Assembly: GCF_000739615.1 (NCBI RefSeq) | Contig: NZ_BATP01000027.1 | Coordinates: 1-64,000 of the forward strand | Source of the DNA: Haloferula sp. BvORR071 | Lineage (GTDB): Bacteria > Verrucomicrobiota > Verrucomicrobiia > Verrucomicrobiales > Akkermansiaceae | DNA length: 64,000 nt | Direction: 5' to 3' | Part shown: one piece after another, positions 44,910-53,600 of the stretch | How the letters are laid out: the number at the start of each line of letters is the position of its first letter | Position numbering within the stretch: position 1 is the first letter of the stretch | The notes under the pieces: generated by a model | What the model saw: the letters and a program-made list of their open reading frames with translations, nothing else | What the model was told of the DNA's origin: nothing | Database searches by the model: none | Translations under genes and position numbers: made by a program

Positions 44910-47900
44910 ATGAAGAACCCGGCATTCCTCCTCTTCCTCTTCCTCGCGTCTTCGGCACATGCTGAAACCGCCCGCTGGGCAGATTCCTCGCTCCCCATCA
45001 AGGACGGCCTCGAACTTTGGTTCGACGCCTCCCGTGAAAACGAAGCCCGCGAGGCCCACTACATGAACCGTCTCGCCGAGGGCCAGCACATGGAGTTGTG
45101 GCACGATTCCTCCGGGCACTCGCGGCATCTGGCGCAGTGGTCTTCCTCTGCGCGGCCCGAATGGCGGCACGGCGCGGTGTTCTTCGACGGTGATGACTAT
45201 CTCGCCGCGCTGCTTACGCCCGGCATCCAGGCGAAGAATGCTACGATCTTCATCGTAGCAGCCCCCGACCGCGCCGCGGGCGATTTCCCCGCCTTCCTTA
45301 GCACCGCCCGCCGGGATGAAAACGATTACACCAGCGGCTTCTGCATCGACCTCGGCCGCGAGGCCTCGCCGCAGGGAACGATGCACTACCTGAATGTCGA
45401 AGGCGCAGGCCAGTTCAAGGAGACCAATCTCCTCGTTGCCCCGCTCTCCATCGAACACGGGCATCTCTTCTCCGTCACCTCAGCGCCGGGCGGCACCCGG
45501 GTTCGCGCCGATGGCAAGGACCAGGGCCGCCGCGATCGTGGCGATGTCGCCTTCCTCGCAGACCGCCTCGCCGTCGGCGCCCGTTTCGTAGAGCCGGAGA
45601 TGCGCCACTTCTTCCACGGCGCGATCGCCGAGATTCTCGTCTTCGACCGCAAGCTTGAGGACCCGGAGCTCACCCGCATCGAAGCATGGCTCTCAGCGAA
45701 GCACGCCGCCTTCCTGGACCCCGCCGCACCGCACGAGTCCACCCTGGTGCCGGACAAGAATGCACCCGAGGTCCAGATGCTGGTCCCCGGCTTCCGCGTC
45801 GATGAGTTGCCGATCAAGGTCACCAATCTCAACAACATCGAGTATGCCCCGGATGGCCGTCTCTTCGCCGGTGGCTACGATGGCCGCTTCCATCTCCTGC
45901 GCGACACCAATGGCGATGGGCTCGAAGACAAGCTCGATACTTTCGCACCCGACAGCTCTGACAACTATCCGGTGGGCATGGTCGTGAAGGACGGCATGCC
46001 CCACGCCCTGCTCGCCGATGAGATCGTGCGCTTCCGCGACACCAACGGCGACGGCATCCCCGACAAGCGCGAGACCGTGGCAAAGGGCTGGGACGATCCC
46101 ACTCTGCAAAACGACCCGCTGCTGATGCACCGCCGTGTCGATAGCGCCATGGCCATCACCACCGGCCCTGACGATAGCTGGTATATCACCATGGGCAGCG
46201 CCAATCCCGGCAACGGCTACTGGCAAAAGGCCGAGGGCGATGTCTGGGCACCCGATGCCGTGAAGACCGGTGCGCCCCTATATTCTCCCGCCAAGCGCCG
46301 CGGCTGCCTCCTCCACATTAGCAAGGATGGCAAGGTCGAGCAACTGGCCAGCGGCCTGCGCTACATCATGTCCCTGCAGTGGGATCAGCGCGGCGAGCTC
46401 TTCGGCACGGATCAAGAGGGCGCAACCTGGCTGCCGAATGGCAATCCCTTCGACGAATTGCTCCACCTCCAGACCGGCCGCCACTATGGCTTCCCGCCGC
46501 GCCATCCCAAGCTGCTGCCGGATGTCGTCGATGAACCCAGCGTCTGGAATTTCGCGCCGCAGCACCAGAGCACCTGCGGCTTCCGCTTCAATGGTCCGGC
46601 CAAGGACCGCCCGCGCTTCGGCCCGGAGTTCTGGGCGCACGATGCGATCGTCACCGGCGAGTCCCGCGGCAAGCTGTGGCGCACTTCCTTGGCACCTACC
46701 GCCGCGGGCTATGTGGCAAATACCCAGCTCTTCGCCGCCGTGGGCCTGCTGATCACCGATTGCGCAATCTCGCCGCAGGGTGACCTGGTCATCTGCTGCC
46801 ACTCCGGTCCGCCTGATTGGGGCAAGGGGCCTGCGAGCGAAGGCAAGCTCTTCAAGATCCGCTACGTCGATCCCGCCGCCGCGCAGCCGGTGCTAACCTG
46901 GGCCAGCGATGAAAGGACCACGGTGGTCGAATTCGATAGGCCGCTGCCGCCGGAGACCGCCCGCGATCTCACCGCCCGCCTGCACATGGAGTGCGGACCC
47001 TGTGTGTCGGCCGCGGATCGCTTTGAGGCCATCCGCCCCGGCTATGCCGTGGTCCGCGCGCAGATGGGCCAGGCACGCTACAATGTGCCGATCGTCTCGG
47101 CCAAGCTGGCCCCGGATCTCCGCAGCCTCGTCATCACCACCGCGCCACGCAGCAAGGCCTTCGGCTATGCGCTCACGCTTGATACCCCGCGCCGCGAGCC
47201 GGGCCTCAAACAAGTGGACGCCATCGATCTCGCCTACACCCTGAACGGCTTGGATGCCGCCTGGGAGGGAGCCAAGGGCAGCGCATGGGGCGGACGCTTG
47301 CCCCACCCGGACTTCGGCGTGGTCCGCGAACTCAGCCGCGGCAGCGCCTCGCAGGCCGAGGGGCTCAGCCATCTCGCGGAACAAGGGATGTTGAAGCTCC
47401 GCACCCGCCTCGATCTTTCCCACATGCTCCAGCCCGCCACCCAACCGGGCTCGAAGCTCGACTACACGCCCGCACCGGAGGTGATCACCATCACCTTGAA
47501 AAGCGATGTCCCGCTTGAGCTCGCAGGTCCCGGCCTCGAGGTCCGTGGCAATGGCACTACCGAGACCAGCTTCACGAGGACCATTTCGGGTGATCCTCGG
47601 CAGGATCTCAGCATCAGCTTGCCGACTCCCGCGACGAAGCTGGAAGTGAACTTCCACACCGCCATCGATCCGCGGCCACGCGCGCTCGGCACCGGCCGTT
47701 TCCTGATGCCCTTCGCAAAGGCCCCGGAGGAGATCCAGATCAAGCAGACAGTCGTCCCCGAAATCGCTGGCGGCGACCGCGAGCGCGGTCGCCAGCTCTT
47801 CCTCGGCAAGGCCGCCTGCTTCACCTGCCACCAGTTCAATGGCGAAGGCCACGCCGTAGGCCCCGATCTGAGCAATACTGTTCACCGCGACTACGCCGTC

Positions 47901-48131
47901 GTCCTGCGCGACATCCAGGATCCCTCCGCCACGATCAATCCCGATGCCGTCGCCTACCAGATTGAGCTGAAGGACGGCAGCGCCGTGGCCGGGGTGCGAA
48001 TCGGGGAGACCGCCAGCACCCTTAAACTCGCGATGCCCGGCGGGAATGTCTCGCTTGTGAATAAGTCGGACATCAAGGCCACCACGGTGCTGCCCGGCTC
48101 ACTGATGCCCCCGGTCTGCTCGGCGCGCTGA
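44910..48131 (+). CDS. PVC-type LamG + propeller + cytochrome c protein, probably frameshifted at the 3' end
   Basis: As read, 1073 aa: signal peptide (~1-18), a LamG/concanavalin-like domain (~30-270, GLELWFDASREN), a seven-bladed-type propeller (~290-650; NIEYAPDGRLFAGGYDGRFHLLRD, RDTNGDGIPDKRE), a middle beta region, and the PVC haem-binding domain with CFTCH (C970, C973, H974) and GPDLSN. The family normally ends LPGSLMPPGLL..LSEQEVKDL, but here the frame leaves it after LMPP and stops at 48131. One missing base in the CCCCC run (48108-48112) would restore the tail and stop at 48196 (1095 aa). Likely an extracytoplasmic dehydrogenase or carbohydrate-linked redox protein. Confidence 0.82.
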   Translation: MKNPAFLLFLFLASSAHAETARWADSSLPIKDGLELWFDASRENEAREAHYMNRLAEGQHMELWHDSSGHSRHLAQWSSSARPEWRHGAVFFDGDDYLAALLTPGIQAKNATIFIVAAPDRAAGDFPAFLSTARRDENDYTSGFCIDLGREASPQGTMHYLNVEGAGQFKETNLLVAPLSIEHGHLFSVTSAPGGTRVRADGKDQGRRDRGDVAFLADRLAVGARFVEPEMRHFFHGAIAEILVFDRKLEDPELTRIEAWLSAKHAAFLDPAAPHESTLVPDKNAPEVQMLVPGFRVDELPIKVTNLNNIEYAPDGRLFAGGYDGRFHLLRDTNGDGLEDKLDTFAPDSSDNYPVGMVVKDGMPHALLADEIVRFRDTNGDGIPDKRETVAKGWDDPTLQNDPLLMHRRVDSAMAITTGPDDSWYITMGSANPGNGYWQKAEGDVWAPDAVKTGAPLYSPAKRRGCLLHISKDGKVEQLASGLRYIMSLQWDQRGELFGTDQEGATWLPNGNPFDELLHLQTGRHYGFPPRHPKLLPDVVDEPSVWNFAPQHQSTCGFRFNGPAKDRPRFGPEFWAHDAIVTGESRGKLWRTSLAPTAAGYVANTQLFAAVGLLITDCAISPQGDLVICCHSGPPDWGKGPASEGKLFKIRYVDPAAAQPVLTWASDERTTVVEFDRPLPPETARDLTARLHMECGPCVSAADRFEAIRPGYAVVRAQMGQARYNVPIVSAKLAPDLRSLVITTAPRSKAFGYALTLDTPRREPGLKQVDAIDLAYTLNGLDAAWEGAKGSAWGGRLPHPDFGVVRELSRGSASQAEGLSHLAEQGMLKLRTRLDLSHMLQPATQPGSKLDYTPAPEVITITLKSDVPLELAGPGLEVRGNGTTETSFTRTISGDPRQDLSISLPTPATKLEVNFHTAIDPRPRALGTGRFLMPFAKAPEEIQIKQTVVPEIAGGDRERGRQLFLGKAACFTCHQFNGEGHAVGPDLSNTVHRDYAVVLRDIQDPSATINPDAVAYQIELKDGSAVAGVRIGETASTLKLAMPGGNVSLVNKSDIKATTVLPGSLMPPVCSAR

Positions 48132-48196
48132 GCGAGCAGGAGGTGAAAGATCTCATGACTTTCCTGCTGCATCCGGCCTCGGAGAAGGATCACTGA
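48108..48196 (+). other. Out-of-frame C-terminal tail of the cytochrome protein
   Basis: In the frame starting with the GGT at 48113, the sequence reads GLLGALSEQEVKDLMTFLL and continues to TGA at 48194-48196, exactly the family's conserved ending. It is disconnected from the main frame by a single base at CCCCCGG. Either a real indel or a sequencing/assembly error in a homopolymer. Confidence 0.75.
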
Positions 48197-48254
48197 GCAT
48201 TCCGAGACTGTATCCTTTCCCTTCCCGGGAACTGCGCTATACTTGCGCGGTTTC

Positions 48255-48746
48255 ATGACGGGCTCCCCGATCGCACTCGCAGTTTACGTCGCCCTAGCCG
48301 CACTCGCGGCATGGGGGCTGGTGCTGCTGCTCTTCTACCTCGTGCGCAGGCGGATCGTGGAAGACTACGAGAAGCTCGGCCAAGCCAGCTCCGAGGAAAT
48401 GCTCGGCGAGCTGGAGAGCGCCTACGCGCCGCGGCAGACCGTGCGCATCCACACCCAGGTGGAGTACCTGCCCTTCGTCTTCGAGAGCATCCGCGAAATC
48501 ACCGAGAACGGCTTCGACGACAAGCAGATGCTCTCCCTGCTCGGACGGATCGAGATCCACCGCCCCCACGAGGTACGGCAGGCCGTCTTCCCGATCGAAG
48601 TCTCCGGCAAGCGCAGCGACCTGCACTTGCGCTGGTCCCGCGATCCCAGCGACCGCATCGAGCTCTCGATCACCGCGGCGCCGAAAATCGCCCGCGCGCT
48701 GCGCGAGCAGAAGAAGAAGATCCCCAAGGCGGTCTTGGCCAAGTAG
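48255..48746 (+). CDS. Single-pass membrane protein of unknown function
   Basis: A 163-aa protein with an N-terminal membrane helix (~6-28, ALAVYVALAALAAWGLVLLLFYLV) followed by RRR, so the soluble part faces the cytoplasm. The soluble part has YEKLGQASSEEMLGELESAYAPR, IHTQVEYLPFVFESIREITENGFDD and a Lys-rich tail. No family is recognised. The ATG at 48255 begins the membrane helix. It stands 58 bases after the tail of the cytochrome gene and upstream of an alpha/beta hydrolase. Confidence 0.65.
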   Translation: MTGSPIALAVYVALAALAAWGLVLLLFYLVRRRIVEDYEKLGQASSEEMLGELESAYAPRQTVRIHTQVEYLPFVFESIREITENGFDDKQMLSLLGRIEIHRPHEVRQAVFPIEVSGKRSDLHLRWSRDPSDRIELSITAAPKIARALREQKKKIPKAVLAK

Positions 48747-48825
48747 CGCAACGATTCATATCCAAGTCCGGGGCGGGCAGCAGTTTCGCTTTCCCCGGCC
48801 AAGGGCGGCCGCCTAGCTTGGCAGC

Positions 48826-49866
48826 ATGAGGCTACTGGCTGGGATTCTCTTTTCGCTCCTCCTGCTCCCCCTCCATGCCGCCGTGAGCCGTGGGGAGATC
48901 GGCGGGGCGAAGTTCATGATCGCCACACCGGAGAAGTGGCAGGGCAAGCTGATCCTGATCGCGCACGGATACTACCCCGAGGGTGACAAGCTCGAAGCGG
49001 ACTTCGACGAGACGCGCGGCTTCCGCAAGGAGCTGATCGATCAAGGATGGGGCATCGCCCAGACCAGCTACCGCCGCAACGGCTGGATCATTGAGGACGC
49101 CATCGCCGACCTGAAGGCGCTGCGCGAGCAGGTGGTGAAGGAGCAGGGGAAGGTCGAGCGTTGCCTCCTGATCGGCAGCTCAATGGGTGGCCTGATCGGC
49201 ACGCTGAGCGCCGAGGGGGCGATGAATGGGGTGGACGGGGCGGTGTTGATCGGTGCCTACCTTGGCGATAGCGGCCGCGAGCAAAACGCCTTCTACAAGA
49301 CGCTGAACTACAAGCCGCGGATCCCGATCCTTTACCTGACCAACGAGACCGAGCTCGATTATCCGCGCCGCTATCGCCAGCAGGCGGGACCGGACAAAAC
49401 CGCCCTTTGGGAAATCAAGCGGCCGGGTCATTGCAACGTTTCCGAGCGCGAACGGCTGGCCGGGGTGCTGGCCCTCAATGACTGGATCGAAGGCAAGGAG
49501 ATGGTCAGGGAGCGCGACGGCACCGTCCTGCCGCCCACCCGCGAGAGCACGGCCCGGAAGGAGGGCGAGAGCCTGGTGGCAAAGGTGACCGCCGTGTCCG
49601 AAGGCTTCGGCAACCTCTCCACGAACTTCGTAGCCGCCGATCTGCAGGCGCTGGGCCTGAAGCCGGGCGACAAGGCCCGCGCCCGCTGCGGGGAGAAGAC
49701 GCTGGATTTACTCGTGACGCGCTACTGGAGCGAGGCTCCGGAAGGCAAGGGCTGCATCTACGTCACGCCGGAAGGCTGGCTCGGGATCGTGATCAACGGT
49801 GGCCGGGCGGAGGGAGCGCTGGGGGCCAAGAAGGAGAGTGAGATCTTGCTGGAAAAGATTCCCTGA
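48826..49866 (+). CDS. Secreted alpha/beta hydrolase fused to a SAM-hydrolase-like C-terminal domain
   Basis: A 346-aa exported protein. Signal peptide (~1-18), then an alpha/beta hydrolase core (~35-225) with LILIAHGYYP, the nucleophile elbow GSSMGG (S119) and a C-terminal GHCNVS His (H202). From ~240 the sequence switches to a domain with EGFGNLSTNF, a charged loop and EGWLGIVINGGRAEGALG. This matches the pattern of the C-terminal domain of DUF62/SAM hydroxide adenosyltransferases (FGN..TN; G.L.I..N.G.A). That domain is usually attached to a SAM-binding domain, not to a hydrolase. The hydrolysed ester or peptide is unknown. Confidence 0.75.
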   Translation: MRLLAGILFSLLLLPLHAAVSRGEIGGAKFMIATPEKWQGKLILIAHGYYPEGDKLEADFDETRGFRKELIDQGWGIAQTSYRRNGWIIEDAIADLKALREQVVKEQGKVERCLLIGSSMGGLIGTLSAEGAMNGVDGAVLIGAYLGDSGREQNAFYKTLNYKPRIPILYLTNETELDYPRRYRQQAGPDKTALWEIKRPGHCNVSERERLAGVLALNDWIEGKEMVRERDGTVLPPTRESTARKEGESLVAKVTAVSEGFGNLSTNFVAADLQALGLKPGDKARARCGEKTLDLLVTRYWSEAPEGKGCIYVTPEGWLGIVINGGRAEGALGAKKESEILLEKIP

Positions 49867-49963
49867 GCTGGAACCCGGAATTCCCTAACTTCAGACAAAA
49901 TCCCCCCGCGACGCTTTCTTATCTTTGAATCGTCTGCTCCGGAACCCCGTCATTTCCCCTGCC

Positions 49964-50518
49964 ATGAAACTTCCCGTCGCATTCCTCTATTCCGCCGTTC
50001 TCGTCCTTGCCCCTGCCGCCCTGGCTCAGGATCAGCCTTCAGTCGTGCCACCGCCTCAGGCTGTTCCCACTGCGCCGAGCCCGCCGCCTGTGAGGCAGCC
50101 CCAGCCGCGCCGGGTTGTGGTTCCTCAACCGCAATTGCAGGGGATGAATCCCGAAAGCGCGGCCGGAGAATTCGAGAAAAACGTGACGGTCCGGGTGCAA
50201 GGCTCGCTTTTCGGAGCCATGCCGGTGGATTTCGCGCTCTTGGCTGGAGGACCTTCGCTCAATAGCAGCCTGCCGCTTCTCGGCGGCTCGAATGGTCCGG
50301 CCACGGTCAATCTCCAAGCCACGCTGACTCCCGGCAGCCCGTGGCAAATCGCCTTGTCGCTGGGCAGCCAGGTGCCGATCAACACCGGCCCGGGCCAGAT
50401 CGAGTTCCGCGAGTTCCGGCTGAGCACCAAGGTCAAGGTCGAGGCGGGCAAGAAGGTCGTCCTCTGGCAGCAGGGAGAGGAAAAGCTGACGCTCTCGCTG
50501 GAAGAGCCGAAGGAATAG
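49964..50518 (+). CDS. Hypothetical secreted proline-rich protein
   Basis: A 184-aa protein with a signal peptide (~1-22, AVLVLAPAALAQ), a Pro/Gln/Val-rich linker (~25-60), and a C-terminal ~120-residue beta-rich region (NVTVRVQGSLFGAMPVDFALLAGG ... KVKVEAGKKVVLWQQGEEKLTLSLEE). No family recognised. The ATG at 49964 begins the signal peptide. It lies immediately upstream of the alpha-2-macroglobulin gene (138 bases) and may be part of that envelope locus. Confidence 0.6.
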   Translation: MKLPVAFLYSAVLVLAPAALAQDQPSVVPPPQAVPTAPSPPPVRQPQPRRVVVPQPQLQGMNPESAAGEFEKNVTVRVQGSLFGAMPVDFALLAGGPSLNSSLPLLGGSNGPATVNLQATLTPGSPWQIALSLGSQVPINTGPGQIEFREFRLSTKVKVEAGKKVVLWQQGEEKLTLSLEEPKE

Positions 50519-50656
50519 GGGAGCGGGCGCTTTGCACCTTTCGTTCCATCGCACGCCATTTTCACACGGAGAAAGTTGAAATGTGTGAGGGCATGAGATG
50601 AGATGACCCGCGGTGTCGGTTTTTGCCTGCCACCGCGTAACATCATCCTCACGACC

Positions 50657-53600
50657 ATGCGCCCCATTGCCGTCTTGTTGGCGGGCCTCTGCGTTACCAC
50701 TGGTGCCACCGCCGCACCTCGTCTCCACGTGTCCACGGCGTCCCTGACGCCCGAGAGCACGATTGAACTCGTCCTCGATCGGGCCGCCTGCGAGCCGGAC
50801 CGGGTTGGCAAGGAAGCCAAGAACCCTTGGCTCGAGATCCAGCCGGCTTGGAACGGCAGCTTGTTCTGGAAGGAGGCGAACGTCCTCGAGTTCCGGCCCG
50901 CGACGCCGCCGCTGCTGGGGACAAGCTACAGCTTCAAGCTCAAGGGCAAGCACAACCACGTGGATGGCACGGCGATCCCGAACGATGATCTCGGCCGCTT
51001 CACGAGCGACCCCTTCCAGGTCGACTACGCTTCCCTGTTAGAGCGCTACGAGGACAACTGGAGCCCGCGCACCGCAGCGTATTTCCTGCGCTTCAACGCC
51101 GATGTCGCGCCGGAGAAGGCCGCGCCCTTCATGTTCTACGAGGCGGACGGCGGCAAACGGGTCGCGGCGAAGATCGAGCGCGCTACCTTCGGGCGGCTGA
51201 AGCAGCCGGGCTTCCTCGGCTACTCGTGGAGCGAGCGTTTTGCCAACCGCGGCCAAGCCCAGCCACCGCAGCGTGAGCTGAAGCCGGATCTGGCGCTACC
51301 GAATGGGCTGGTGGTCACGCCCTCGCAGCCGCTACCGGTCGGCGTGAACTGGCGCCTGGCGATGCGGGCGGGCCTGCCGGATGAGGAGGGCAAGGTGAAG
51401 TTCCCCGCCGACTCGGTGCGGCAGATCGGGAACATCGATCCTCTCAAGGTAGAGAGCCTGCAGGCAGTGGTGACGGCGGATGAACCGCGGCGGATCGTGG
51501 CGGACTTCAACATGAAGATGCCGGTGGATCTTCCCGCCGGGCTGATCTCGGTGGATCCGCAGCCAAAGAACTTCCGGATCGAGGTCCAGAACGACCAGGT
51601 CCATCTGCTCGGCGATTTTTCGGAAGACACCGAATGGAATGTCGAGATCGCCGGGGGAATGGCCTCGCAGGACGGCCGGGCGCTTGGCGAGCCGGTGTCG
51701 AAGCACCTTGCCTTCAAGGCGCTGTCCGCGGAGCTCGCGCTGGCGAGCCAGGACGAAAGCCAGCTCGCAGCCGGCACGCGCAAGTACCGCGTGCAGACGG
51801 TGAACCTACAGAAGGTCCACGTGCGGGTGAAGAAGCTGGACGCCCAGCAATTGATCCGTGCCCAGCAAGGCTACCGCCACTACACCGGCACCGGCCCGAA
51901 TGGTGAGAGCATCTCGCCTACCCAGCTCCTGCCTTATGAGATGATCGCCGGGGAAACCGTGGCCGACTTTGAAATCCCTTTTGAGAACGCTCTGGATACG
52001 ACCCAGCCGCTGGTGCTCGACTGGGACAAGGTGCTCAATGGCGACAAGCAGCCTTGGACCTTGGGCTTCCCCGAAGACCCGGAGGCCGTGACCCCGGCCG
52101 CCAAGGCTCCCGCCGCGCTCTTCCTGGAAATTGCCGGCACCCCGAAGGAAGGTGCCGGACCGCCGGATCAAGGCGACGAAGAAGAGGCCGCGGATGGTGA
52201 AGAACAAGCCCGGGCGACCCACGAAGAGGAGGATGGCGAAAGCGCCAAGGCGAAGTCGCCGGTGGTGCAAGCGCTGATCCAGCTCACCGACATCGGGCTG
52301 GCCTGGAAGGTGATCGATGGCGAAGCACGGGTCTTTGCCTTCTCCTGCCTTAGCGGCAAGCCACTGCCCGACGTGAATCTCACGACCTATGGCGAAGACG
52401 CCAAGCAGCTCCAGCAGGCGAAGACCGGTGCCGATGGCATGGCCAGCCTGCCGCGCGAAGCCGCAGCGCGCCACTTGCAAGCGGTGCTGGGCAATGACCG
52501 TTACTCGATCGCTTACGATACTTCACTACCGACCGTGGGCCTGTGGCGTTTCCCGGTCCGCTACTCTTGGGAGCAGACCCCGGTGGAATTCCGCAAGGTT
52601 CTCCTCTTCACGGATCGTTCGCTCTACCGCCCCGGTGAAACGGTGCACTTGAAGGGCATCGTGCGCCGCCAGAATGGCAATGCGATCACCGCCCAGCCGC
52701 AGGCCAAAGCCGAGCTGGTGGTGCTGGATCCGACCAACAAGGAAATTGTGCGCCGCCCGCTGACGGTGGCCGCCACCGGTGGCTTCGATGCGGATATCGA
52801 GCTGCCGCCGGAGAAGACCGGCCCTCACCGGATCCGACTCGAATACCCGGATGAGCTGGCCAAGCTTGAAGGCCTCGAAAACTGGTCCGAGCGCGAGAAG
52901 ATCGAGACCACCGCTAGCTTCGAGCTGCCGCTGCGGGTCGAGGAGTTCCGCCGCAATGCCTTTGAACTGACCCAGAAGCTCGATCAAGTGGCGCCGGGCG
53001 CGAAGGAGGTCACGCTGCAGCTCAAGGCCGCTTACTACCAAGGCCAGCCGGTGGCAAAGGGTGGCGTGGAGACCTTCACCCACGTTTCCGACACCAACTT
53101 CTATCCGGAGAAATTCCGCGACTTCCTCTTCGGCGACCATCGCACCCAGGACTTCGGTTATTGGTACCACTACTTCGGCTACCGCTGGGACGATGACTAC
53201 GGTTCGCGCCGCTCGAACAATGAGTCCGGCAAGGCCGAGCTCGCGGAGGACGGCACAGCGACTATCACCGCGAAGCTTCCCGACGGCGAGTTCCCGATGA
53301 CCCGCGAGGTGAGTATCCAGACCGAAGTCACCGATGCGAATCGCCAGACCCTGAGCAAGACCGCGGAGACCACGGTGCACCCCGCTTCGGTGTATATCGG
53401 TGTCGCGCGGATCGACAAGTTGGTGCGCGCGGGCGACCGCGTACCACTGGGCATCGTGGCGGTGACACCGGAAGGCGAGAGCTTCGCCGGTGAACTGAGT
53501 GTCGAGGCCAAGCTCTCGCGCGAGGTGAATGACCAAGTCCGTCTCTCCGATGGCAACGGTGGCAGCGCGGTGCGGAATGAAGCGCGGCGTGAAGAACTCT

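Noticed and set aside
48100..48131. Programmed -1 frameshift in the cytochrome protein
   Set aside because: The site reads CCC CCG G and does not give a proper slippery heptamer with re-pairing of both tRNAs, and no stimulatory hairpin is obvious. An indel or sequence error is simpler.
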